Positions 44,612-52,793 of a stretch of DNA of 64,000 bases are shown here, piece after piece. The first letter of the stretch is position 1, and every line of letters starts with the position of its first letter. A program made the translations under genes and the position numbers. The stretch lies in assembly GCA_045110675.1 (NCBI GenBank), contig JBGCGJ010000046.1:43574-107573 (forward strand), given 5' to 3'. This DNA comes from JBALVT01 sp045110675 (GTDB lineage: Bacteria; Pseudomonadota; Gammaproteobacteria; Pseudomonadales; Halieaceae). The notes beneath the pieces are model-generated. The model had not been told where the DNA came from, made no database searches, and saw nothing but the letters and a program-made list of their open reading frames with translations.

Positions 44612-45913
44612 ATGAACAATATGAGATGGGGTGTATTACTCCTTGCACTACTGGGCAGCGCGGGTGTTAGCGCTGATGAATTGAACGGCGCCAATACCGC
44701 CTGGATACTGACTTCTACCGCGCTAGTCCTGTTTATGACTATCCCGGGTTTGTCTTTGTTCTATGCGGGGCTGGTGCGTTCCAAGAATGTACTGTCAGTG
44801 TTGATGCAGTGTTTCGCACTCACCTGTTTGATGTCACTGGTGTGGTTTGTGATGGGATATACCATTGCCTTCGGCAGCGACGGTGTGGAGCAGGGTCAAT
44901 TTATAGGTGATTTTGGCAATATCATGTTTGCTTCAATGACCATGGAAACGATGAATGGAGACATTCCGGCGACCCTCTTTGCGATGTTCCAAATGACCTT
45001 TGCCATCATTACTCCGGCGCTGATAGTGGGTGGCTTTGCGGAGCGCATGCGTTTTTCGGCGATGCTGGTCTTCAGTACGATATGGTTGCTGGTGGTTTAC
45101 TCACCCGTCTGTCACTGGGTGTGGGGTGGCGGCTGGCTGGGCGACAGGGGATTGCAGGATTTCGCCGGTGGTGCGGTTGTTCACATTACCGCCGCGGTGG
45201 CGGCATTAGTTGCAGCTATCGTTATGGGGCCTAGAAAGGGTTTCGGTACGACGGCAATGCCGCCACACAATTTGACCATGACTGTCACTGGCGCCGGTAT
45301 GCTTTGGGTCGGCTGGTTTGGCTTTAATGCAGGTTCAGCGCTGGCGGCCGATAGCAGCGCTGCTATGGCGATGTTGGTGACCCATTTATCCGCAGCGGGT
45401 GGTGCACTGGCATGGATGGCAATGGAATGGATCCGTCACGGTAAGCCTTCTGTCTTGGGTATGGTTACCGGTATGGTAGCCGGCTTGGGTACGATCACTC
45501 CCGCTGCGGGATCTGTGGGTCCTGCCGCCGCAGTCGTCATCGGTCTGAGCGCCGGTGTAATCTGCTACTTTGCGACCAACTTCCTGAAACAAAAGCTCAA
45601 AGTGGACGACAGCCTGGATGTGTTTCCTGTCCACGGTGTGGGTGGCGCATTGGGCTTGCTCATGGCGGGCGTATTTTGCTCAACCCAACTGGGTATATTC
45701 AGCGGCAACGGTTTTTCTGATGGCATCACCAGTATCGCCGGTCAGCTATCTGTTCAGGCCACGGGCGTGGTTGCCACTATTGTCTACACGGCTGTAGTGA
45801 CCTGGGTGATTCTCAAAGTCGTTGATGTTGTGATCGGCTTGCGGGTAGACGAGGAACAGGAAACTCAGGGTCTTGATCTGGTGCTGCACGATGAGCGTGG
45901 TTACGACCTGTAG
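44612..45913 (+). CDS. amtB: Ammonium transporter AmtB
   Basis: A 433-residue channel with signal peptide (VLLLALLGSAGVSA, cut before DELNG) and 11 transmembrane helices. Pore histidines are in AGGAVVHITAAV and FPVHGVGGALG. ATG 44612 is 8 nt after AAGGTGG; GTG 44600 overlaps that ribosome site and is unlikely. Conducts ammonia under nitrogen limitation and is blocked by GlnK. A strong intrinsic terminator follows at 45988. Confidence 0.96.
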   Translation: MNNMRWGVLLLALLGSAGVSADELNGANTAWILTSTALVLFMTIPGLSLFYAGLVRSKNVLSVLMQCFALTCLMSLVWFVMGYTIAFGSDGVEQGQFIGDFGNIMFASMTMETMNGDIPATLFAMFQMTFAIITPALIVGGFAERMRFSAMLVFSTIWLLVVYSPVCHWVWGGGWLGDRGLQDFAGGAVVHITAAVAALVAAIVMGPRKGFGTTAMPPHNLTMTVTGAGMLWVGWFGFNAGSALAADSSAAMAMLVTHLSAAGGALAWMAMEWIRHGKPSVLGMVTGMVAGLGTITPAAGSVGPAAAVVIGLSAGVICYFATNFLKQKLKVDDSLDVFPVHGVGGALGLLMAGVFCSTQLGIFSGNGFSDGITSIAGQLSVQATGVVATIVYTAVVTWVILKVVDVVIGLRVDEEQETQGLDLVLHDERGYDL

Positions 45914-45987
45914 TTATGTAGCCACTGTGGGCTTTGGTTGCTCTGGGAAAACGCTTTTTACACAATATTGCGTTGTGAGTTTAGAAT

Positions 45988-46020
45988 GGGGTTGGAACTT
46001 TGTTCCGGCCCCTTTTTTTT
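45988..46020 (+). terminator. Intrinsic terminator of glnK-amtB
   Basis: GGGGTTGGAA (45988-45997), loop CTTTG, TTCCGGCCCC (46003-46012), then eight T (46013-46020). Stem of ten pairs including two G-U. Textbook rho-independent terminator on the plus strand. Confidence 0.9.
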
Positions 46021-46070
46021 GGATGGGCTTTATAGTGATGTGAGTTTGCTGAGCGGGAGAAATTGCAATC

Positions 46071-47051
46071 TTGAAATTCGAGCATCATCAGGCTGTGATT
46101 AATGGCATCAGTATGCATTACGTGGAGGCCGGAAAAGGGCTGCCGCTGATTCTATGCCACGGATTTCCCCATATCTGGTACAGCTGGCACCGGCAAATGT
46201 CTTACCTGGCAGACGCTGGCTATCGAGTCATCGCTCCGGATATGCGAGGGATGGGCCGCACCGAAGCTCCTCCCAATCCCGAGCAGTATGATATCGACCA
46301 TATTACCTCAGATCTGCTTGGCCTGATGGATCACCTGGGGATTCAAAACGCCGTTTTTGGCGGCCTCGATTTTGGCGCTTTCGCAATTTACGATTTGGCG
46401 TTGCGTCATCCGGATCGAGTGCTGGCAGTGATCGGTTTGCAAAATCCCGCCGCTCCTCACAATCCCGATGAATCACCGTTAACCGAATACCGGCGTATGG
46501 GTGAAGAGCATTTTCTCCACATCGAATATTTTCGCGTCCCTCCAAGAGCAGACCTGGAGTTGGCTGCACAGCCCCGGCGCTTTTTGCACAAAGTCTTTCA
46601 TACGCTCAGTGGCGCAGGGAATTACTTTAATGTGTTTAAGTCTCCTCCTGGTGCATCGTATATCGATGCTATGGATGAACCTCCCGGCTTGCCCTGGTCG
46701 TGGTTATCGGCGCAGGAGTTTGAAGTCTTTGTCCAGGAGTACACCCGATCTGGATTTACCGGCGGCCTGAACTGGTATCGATCTTTTGATTTGAAGTGGG
46801 AGCAGCGAAAACCTTTCGAGGGTGTGAGTAGCGCCGTTCCCGCCTACTTTCTCGGCAGCGAGCACGACGTAGATCTGGAAGGCTTTCACGGCGATGATCC
46901 TATTTCACAAATGAGAGCGATTTTTCCACAGCTGCGCGAAGTGAGGATGATTCCCGAAGCGGGGCATATGATGCAGCTGGAAGCCTCTGAACAGGTAAAC
47001 GCCATTCTGCTTGAGTTTCTGGGGGACATAGAGCGGAAAATGGTCAGTTGA
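46071..47051 (+). CDS. Alpha/beta hydrolase, epoxide hydrolase/dehalogenase-like
   Basis: A 326-residue hydrolase starting at TTG after GGGAGAA. The oxyanion segment is LILCHGFPHIWYSW (HGxP), and the nucleophile elbow reads GGLDFGA, which puts Asp where epoxide hydrolases and dehalogenases have it (GHDWGA is the usual form). The C-terminal GHMMQLEASEQ carries His. So it probably hydrolyses epoxides or haloacids by an Asp-ester intermediate. It overlaps the convergent ppx gene by 8 bp. Confidence 0.9.
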   Translation: MKFEHHQAVINGISMHYVEAGKGLPLILCHGFPHIWYSWHRQMSYLADAGYRVIAPDMRGMGRTEAPPNPEQYDIDHITSDLLGLMDHLGIQNAVFGGLDFGAFAIYDLALRHPDRVLAVIGLQNPAAPHNPDESPLTEYRRMGEEHFLHIEYFRVPPRADLELAAQPRRFLHKVFHTLSGAGNYFNVFKSPPGASYIDAMDEPPGLPWSWLSAQEFEVFVQEYTRSGFTGGLNWYRSFDLKWEQRKPFEGVSSAVPAYFLGSEHDVDLEGFHGDDPISQMRAIFPQLREVRMIPEAGHMMQLEASEQVNAILLEFLGDIERKMVS

Positions 47052-48576
47052 TAGTCAGCGACATGCCTATTTTATTCAGCTGATTTTGCTCCGAGCTCAG
47101 TTCGCTAAGGGTCAGGGGATGTTCCTTTAGCCAACTGTCGCCAAAACCCAGAACGAGTGAATTTTCGTTCGCAGAAATGGTAAATTCTGGTAGTTGTTCC
47201 AATTTCTCCACGTACTTGAATAGCGCCGCCAACCTGATAATACTCAACAACTGAACAAAGCGAGACCTGTCCTGCTCGCTGACTTCAGTCAGCAGATTGT
47301 TGTTTAACTTTCCGCGGTGACCGTGCGCCAGCAATGCCAGATTCTCCTGTTCATCTTGTGAGAACCCGGGCAGGTCGGCGTGCCGCAACAGATAGGAGGA
47401 GTGACGATTGTAGTGTTTGTGAGAAATCGCCATGCCAATCTCGTGACTGCGGGCCACCCAGTGCAGCAAATGCCAGTCGCCGGCGCTGAGTTTCCAGCGG
47501 TTTTTGGTGGCGTTGAAAAAAACCCGCGCTCGACGTTCAACAGTTGCCGCGATATCCCCGTCTACGGTATATCGCTGCATCAGAGCATTGATTGTGCGTT
47601 CTCGCACATCCTCGTGGGTCAGTCGGCCCAGCAAGTCGTATAAAACACCTTCTCGAAGCGCACCTTTGGAGGTGCGCATGTGCTGAATATCAAGTCTCTG
47701 AAAGGCGGCGCTGGCGATGGCGACCCCGGATACGATGACATTGCGTCTTGAATCTGCCAAACCGTCCAGTGCGATGCTGTCCATGTCGGTGAACGTCAGC
47801 AGCTTCTGCTCCAACGCCACTAGCCCTTGCCGGGTAATTCCGCCATCACTCCAGCCGTTGGCCAGCAGAATTTCCTCTATCGCTTGGAAGGTACCAGAGG
47901 AACCAACACACTCCTTCCAGTTCTCAGGAGTAAATTGATGACATATAGGAGATATCTCCAATAATGCCTTGTTTCGCGCGCTGCGATACGCAGGCTCTGA
48001 GATTGCCCCATTGGGGAAAAACTTGTTGGCATAGGACACACAGCCGATTTGTAGGCTTTCAAGATACTTTGGTTCGAATTTTTCTCCGATGACGAATTCC
48101 GTACTGCCGCCGCCAATATCGATGACTAATCGGGATTGCGCGTCATCCGCAAGAGAGTGGGCGACACCGAGATAGACGAGGCGGGCTTCCTCCCTTCCGT
48201 ATATCACATCCACCGGTACACCGAGGATTTTGCTTCCCGGAAAAGTTAGGTGACGCCTGTTTCTTGCGATTCGCAGGGCGTGCGTGCCAACGGCTCGAAC
48301 CCGTTGGATATCCATGCTTTCCAACATCTGTGAGAATCGTGAAAGACAATCAAGGCCTCGTTTAATCGCTTCGTCCGCGAGTTGACCGTTTTCGATACCT
48401 GCACCAAGCTGAACTTTTTCCGCGAGCGTTTCTACGGGACGCAATTCGCCGTGTTCTATTCGTGCAATAATTAAATGGAAGGAATTGCTGCCAAGATCTA
48501 GTGCAGCTAGCAGGCTTCCCTCAGACAAGCCATCCTCATGATCACTCAAGGCTGATACCAAACAGGTGATGTCCAC
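47044..48576 (-). CDS. ppx: Exopolyphosphatase (Ppx/GppA family)
   Basis: A 510-residue protein of the ASKHA fold that degrades polyphosphate or pppGpp. Signature AALDLGSNSFHLIIARI, then VIDIGGGSTEFVIG, and a C-terminal HD-like half (LLHWVARSHEIGMAISH). I keep the GTG at 48576, since AGGA lies 6 nt before it; starts further in (TTG 48549) are possible. It overlaps the end of the upstream DUF3604 gene by 31 bp and is probably cotranscribed with it. Confidence 0.93.
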   Translation of the reverse strand: MDITCLVSALSDHEDGLSEGSLLAALDLGSNSFHLIIARIEHGELRPVETLAEKVQLGAGIENGQLADEAIKRGLDCLSRFSQMLESMDIQRVRAVGTHALRIARNRRHLTFPGSKILGVPVDVIYGREEARLVYLGVAHSLADDAQSRLVIDIGGGSTEFVIGEKFEPKYLESLQIGCVSYANKFFPNGAISEPAYRSARNKALLEISPICHQFTPENWKECVGSSGTFQAIEEILLANGWSDGGITRQGLVALEQKLLTFTDMDSIALDGLADSRRNVIVSGVAIASAAFQRLDIQHMRTSKGALREGVLYDLLGRLTHEDVRERTINALMQRYTVDGDIAATVERRARVFFNATKNRWKLSAGDWHLLHWVARSHEIGMAISHKHYNRHSSYLLRHADLPGFSQDEQENLALLAHGHRGKLNNNLLTEVSEQDRSRFVQLLSIIRLAALFKYVEKLEQLPEFTISANENSLVLGFGDSWLKEHPLTLSELSSEQNQLNKIGMSLTIN

Positions 48577-50594
48577 GCCCGTTCCTGAATGGTCTTAGGT
48601 AGTTGTGGATCATTACAACTCGGCGGACGCTCATCGGCGGGCAGGGAAATACAGTCATGCTGGCTCCATCGGCAGCTGGGATTTTCGAGAGTCCGAGCAT
48701 AGTAAACGGCTCCGTTGCCAGGATCAAAGTTCGGGTCCGTCCAGGTGGCACACAACTGAGAGAAACCGGCGCCAGACACCTCGCACGTTTGTGGGTCTAC
48801 GCTGGCATTGCTGTTGGGATCGCCCGCTACATCGTAAACTGCTTGCTGCGTTTTGCCCTCATCGTCGATCCATCCTTTGATGATTTGAATGCGCTGCAGT
48901 GGCATGCTGCCGTCGCGCGGATCTTGCGCCGCGCTGGCGAGAAAAACAGGTGCAGCATTCTCATCTGTAGGTAAAGGCAGGTCGCCACCCATAGGTACTC
49001 CATTTTGATAGGCTGTGGTCAGCCAATTTGCCTGCGCACAAATGTCCTTGGGGAACGACCAAGCTGCAAACAGGCGAGGGCTGATCCGAGGGCCACTAGT
49101 ACCAAAGGTTTCTCTGGAGCGCATCGCTTCAAACAATGCTGTCCGGCTGTTCTGCGTGGCGTATACACCTGCGATGCCGCCGGGGTTGTAGCGCACTGGA
49201 GATCCCGTTGCAATGCCGCCGGGGACCTTCACTTCACCTGCGAGTCTATGCTGTATATCGCGGTCGCTGCCGTGTGATCCCAGATTGCCTTTTTCATAGC
49301 CCGCTGCGGGTGTTCCATTGTGCGTGTCGGTTGCGGCAATAATCCCGAGTTTGAAGGGGTTAACGCCCAACTTCTGCTGTTCGGAAAGTCCGGCGGTCAA
49401 AGCGTATCGCACATAACTGTAGCGAGAAACACAGCCCTTTAGCATCATTCCCCCGCTGCCAAAGTTTTCACCGCAGTCGGGTATCACTTCGCTGGCCGGG
49501 CGCAGCTTTTCGAAATCACAAAATTCGTCGGCTGCGCCCAACACACTGGGAATGCCATTGCGACATTCTGAATCACCCTTGACCTGAATGATTTCTGCCA
49601 GAGGTTCTAGTTTGGCTCGCAAACTCGCCAGGCGCTGTTGCTCCAGCTTTGGTAGTTCCCGGTTACTGTAGGGATACCACATGCGGCCGCTACTCCAATT
49701 GCTGTTGTGGGGGATCGCCAACACGTCACAATCTGGGCTGCCTTCGATGCAGCTTTTTTCGAGCCACTGCCAGAGGCTTTCCGGGGTGCGTGCTTCCTTG
49801 GCGCTCAGTATTTTCTGGGGCACAGTGGAGGTTTTGAAAATGATATTGCGATGAAGATTGGAAGCGTCTTCTGCCAGCGTGTATTCGTAGGCGTGAAAAG
49901 TGGTGTATTGACAGGCCGAACTCTTATCCATCCATTTCTGGGTTATACGTTGATTGACCTGCCAGGCACTCTGCGCCGCCTGATAGCAGTCAGCTCCATC
50001 TTTACCACAAATTCTCGCGGAACGATCCAAGCCGAAAATCGCCAGGGTTGCCAGCCGCATTAGAGGTTGCAGAAGATCATCAACGGGTAGCCGCACGTCT
50101 CCGCGAAACAAGCGGCATACCAGTTTATTGTAGGCGTCGCTGTTTGAGTCATAACACAGTTTGTTTTCCCCGAGAGCCTCGGCGTGGTCAGTGACGGCCA
50201 TAAAATCCAGGGGCGAACTGATGGTCAAACTGGCGGCTTGGTAGTCGGCGGCATCGCCGCTAAGTTGCAGGGTGACGGGCTTGCCCGCGCCGAAACCGTA
50301 GGCGTCATCTACGGATCGATTGACCCCGAATGCGGTGGCGTCGTATGACGCTGCAGTGTGGGTATGCAGGGCGCCGAACCACGCTTTCTTCTCAGGGTAC
50401 TGCTGATCGCAGGGTTCCGGGACGTCTTCCTCCTGGGAAAGACTGGCCACGCTCAGATCCAGTATGGCCTTTGATGGATCCTCGGCTGGTTCTACTTTGG
50501 CAAATTCAAAGCGTATCCACAGCGCTGCAAGCAATAGGATGAAAACCAGTGTGATTAGGGTGAATAAAAAGGCTTTTGCCGTCGTCCGGAGCAT
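48546..50594 (-). CDS. DUF3604 family secreted protein
   Basis: A 682-residue protein with an N-terminal membrane segment (AFLFTLITLVFILLLAALWI) and a large periplasmic part. WFGALHTHTAASYDATAFG near residue 75 resembles the HxH metal motif of PHP-type phosphoesterases, DFMAVTDHAEALGE follows, and ATDTHNGTPAAGYE is a third likely metal segment. DUF3604 proteins are common in marine bacteria and have no firm function; a metal-dependent hydrolase is plausible. Cotranscribed with ppx, but the link is not understood. Confidence 0.9.
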   Translation of the reverse strand: MLRTTAKAFLFTLITLVFILLLAALWIRFEFAKVEPAEDPSKAILDLSVASLSQEEDVPEPCDQQYPEKKAWFGALHTHTAASYDATAFGVNRSVDDAYGFGAGKPVTLQLSGDAADYQAASLTISSPLDFMAVTDHAEALGENKLCYDSNSDAYNKLVCRLFRGDVRLPVDDLLQPLMRLATLAIFGLDRSARICGKDGADCYQAAQSAWQVNQRITQKWMDKSSACQYTTFHAYEYTLAEDASNLHRNIIFKTSTVPQKILSAKEARTPESLWQWLEKSCIEGSPDCDVLAIPHNSNWSSGRMWYPYSNRELPKLEQQRLASLRAKLEPLAEIIQVKGDSECRNGIPSVLGAADEFCDFEKLRPASEVIPDCGENFGSGGMMLKGCVSRYSYVRYALTAGLSEQQKLGVNPFKLGIIAATDTHNGTPAAGYEKGNLGSHGSDRDIQHRLAGEVKVPGGIATGSPVRYNPGGIAGVYATQNSRTALFEAMRSRETFGTSGPRISPRLFAAWSFPKDICAQANWLTTAYQNGVPMGGDLPLPTDENAAPVFLASAAQDPRDGSMPLQRIQIIKGWIDDEGKTQQAVYDVAGDPNSNASVDPQTCEVSGAGFSQLCATWTDPNFDPGNGAVYYARTLENPSCRWSQHDCISLPADERPPSCNDPQLPKTIQERAWTSPVWYQP

Positions 50595-50702
50595 CTGACA
50601 TTCGAAGTAATTTTTATTGAGCTCACTTTGTCAGATATACGTTCAATTTTCCAGTAACAGGATTACTGGACAGGAGTAGAGTGAGGTTGCAGTTGGAAAT
50701 TT

Positions 50703-50951
50703 CTAGCTTGAAAAGGCAGCTATGGATACGAGAAGCGCCGTTAGAAAAATCACGATAGTCAGCAGGGTTTCGTCACTGAATGTAGAGGGCGCCACGCCAT
50801 GACGACGGTGCTCTCTATTTTGGGCGGGTATTTGTTCGTTGCCGTCGGTGCTGAATTTTTCGTAGTTTCTCAAATGCGCAGTGGCATTTTTTGTAAACCA
50901 GAAGAGAGCACACCAACCCGTGATAGCGAATATCCAGAGAAACGTATTCAT
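50703..50951 (-). CDS. Small membrane protein
   Basis: An 82-residue protein with two membrane segments: NTFLWIFAITGWCALFWF at the N-terminus and LLTIVIFLTALLVSIAAF at the C-terminus, with a polar, charged loop (~residues 25-57) between. ATG 50951 has GGGAGG 8 nt upstream, which supports it. No family recognised. It sits between the DUF3604 gene and MAPEG on the same strand. Confidence 0.65.
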   Translation of the reverse strand: MNTFLWIFAITGWCALFWFTKNATAHLRNYEKFSTDGNEQIPAQNREHRRHGVAPSTFSDETLLTIVIFLTALLVSIAAFSS

Positions 50952-51068
50952 ATCGTAATCCTCCCATTTGCGAAGGAGCATTGTGCAACCGTATCAGTCA
51001 GTTATACATTGCCCCGAACGTCAGACCGATGGCTGTAGCCGCCATTTTCGCAGGGTCTACGCTGCTGG

Positions 51069-51500
51069 TTAGAGAAGTGTCGCTCTAACCGCGTTTACTG
51101 CAAGTGCAAACAAAACCGTTGTTGATATTGCAAACAGCGCGATGCGCACGGGCAGTGTGTTTACTTTAGCCTGCCAGAGGCTGTGCACAATACGCAATGC
51201 TACGTAAAACCACGCTAAAATAAGGTTTATTCCCGCCCCGGCCCCAGATAACGCCAGGATAGCAACCACGCCGTAAAACAATGTGGGTTGTTCCATGAGG
51301 TGTGTATAGTTGTGCGATTTCCAGTTAACCTCGCTCGGTAGCACAGATTCAACGTCTTGATAGCGAGTGCCGGCTTCGGCCTCAGCCAGATTTATTTTGG
51401 CTTTTGAAAAAGCCGAAAATCGGGTGATGATCACCCAAAATAGCATCAACAGAGACCATAAAATTAATGCGGCTGCAGGTGCGAGTATAGGGCTTTGCAT
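51069..51500 (-). CDS. MAPEG family membrane protein
   Basis: A 143-residue protein with four membrane helices. The segment KSHNYTHLMEQPTLFYGVVAIL is the conserved loop and helix 2 of the MAPEG family (membrane-associated proteins in eicosanoid and glutathione metabolism), and WFYVALRIVHSLWQ is helix 3. Eukaryotic members are glutathione transferases or leukotriene synthases; the bacterial role is probably glutathione-linked detoxification. The AraC-type regulator gene lies 32 bp upstream on the same strand. Confidence 0.92.
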   Translation of the reverse strand: MQSPILAPAAALILWSLLMLFWVIITRFSAFSKAKINLAEAEAGTRYQDVESVLPSEVNWKSHNYTHLMEQPTLFYGVVAILALSGAGAGINLILAWFYVALRIVHSLWQAKVNTLPVRIALFAISTTVLFALAVNAVRATLL

Positions 51501-51532
51501 AATGAGTTCTCCGGGTTGTTTGTTTGCCTAGT

Positions 51533-52657
51533 TTATCGTGACTGATTTCTTGGCTCATTCGTGTCGTTATTGGCAATCTCCATCACCGTGTCAGAGCATT
51601 GAAAACTGGCGCGATACTCCTGCAACGTCATTCCCGTCCATTTCTTGAAAGAACGGTAAAAGGCGCTGGGACTTTCGAAGCCAAGCAGGGTGGCGACATC
51701 TGAGGTTTTTATTCCCGGCTGACTGAGGTGAAGCAGCGTATTCTCAAGGCGAAATTCATCCTTCACCTGCTGGTAACTGACGCCCTCTGCAGCGAGCTTT
51801 CTGTGCAGAGAAGTGACGGAAACGTTGAGTGCTTCGGCTATGCGTCCAGCCGTCGGGTTGACACCGCTATTGGATTTCATCAGGGCCATGCGCACTTGCT
51901 CCGCTACGGAATCCGCTTTCAAATGGTCTTTGATAAAAGTGAAGTAGGGTGCTTGATTGGCGAACGTTTCCGCTGTGGCCTCGGACTGGGTAACTACGCT
52001 GTTCAAATGTGCACTGTCGATGGCATAACCGCAAAATTCCGCATTGTAAATGACCGGATAGGGTCGTGAGTGTAAAGGCTCATCCTCAGACCTAGAAAAC
52101 GTAAAATGCATTCTCTTAATCGGAATTTGCTCACTGACTAACCACTCGGCGAAACCGTGCATGACCGTCATGGTTGCTTTGATCACATCAGGAGAGGTGG
52201 AGCGAATGAGCTGGTCAAACTCAGCGCTAGAAACCGTGGACAATTTTTCGATGCGAAAGAGGGCCTCGCCATTTTCACGCCGCATAGTTTGCTTGATTTT
52301 GAATCCACGGCAAATTTCGAAGAAGTCCTGGCAACGCAATACTGCCGTTTCCAGGTTTGGGCAATGCACTGCCAATATACCCATGTAGCGAATCGCTCCA
52401 CGGGGAACCGCATCGCCGCTGAGCATGCCGAACCACTCCTGCGACAACTGGTTTGCAATGTTCTGGTACAAACTACCGTAAAGTTCTACGGGCACAGGTT
52501 CGTTGCGTTCTACCTGACTCTGATCAATACCGACGTTTCGCAACAGGGTCTGGCAATCCACACCACGCTCGGCCGCTATCTTCAGCATCGAGTTGACATA
52601 GTCTCCACTGACGGTGCGTGTTACTGGCTGTTTCCCTGAACTAGTGTTAGCTCCCAT
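51533..52657 (-). CDS. AraC family transcriptional regulator
   Basis: A 374-residue regulator with an N-terminal ligand-sensing domain of the AraC_binding_2/ArgR-like kind (residues ~20-220) and a C-terminal double HTH: GRIAEALNVSVTSLHRKLA and TSDVATLLGFESPSAFYRSF, followed by WTGMTLQEYRAS. OruR/MmsR-like members respond to lipid or amino-acid signals. It lies just upstream of the MAPEG gene, which it may control. A terminator separates it from the gene upstream. Confidence 0.93.
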   Translation of the reverse strand: MGANTSSGKQPVTRTVSGDYVNSMLKIAAERGVDCQTLLRNVGIDQSQVERNEPVPVELYGSLYQNIANQLSQEWFGMLSGDAVPRGAIRYMGILAVHCPNLETAVLRCQDFFEICRGFKIKQTMRRENGEALFRIEKLSTVSSAEFDQLIRSTSPDVIKATMTVMHGFAEWLVSEQIPIKRMHFTFSRSEDEPLHSRPYPVIYNAEFCGYAIDSAHLNSVVTQSEATAETFANQAPYFTFIKDHLKADSVAEQVRMALMKSNSGVNPTAGRIAEALNVSVTSLHRKLAAEGVSYQQVKDEFRLENTLLHLSQPGIKTSDVATLLGFESPSAFYRSFKKWTGMTLQEYRASFQCSDTVMEIANNDTNEPRNQSR

Positions 52658-52687
52658 GCGCCCAGTTTAGCCCAAAGGCGAGCTGAC

Positions 52688-52723
52688 AAAAAAGGCCGCA
52701 GATCTTTAAAATCTGCGGCCTTT
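52688..52723 (-). terminator. Intrinsic terminator after the beta-helix cytochrome gene
   Basis: AAAGGCCGCAGAT (52691-52703), loop CTTTAAA, ATCTGCGGCCTTT (52711-52723): 13 perfect pairs. Read on the minus strand it is followed by a T tract (complement of A at 52688-52693). It ends the transcript from the gene stopping at 52794 and insulates the araC gene. Confidence 0.85.
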
Positions 52724-52793
52724 GATTCTGGTTGATAATTCAACCGGTGGTTCGCGCAAACCGGATGTGTCCCGGTTTGGAGGACGAGAGTCC

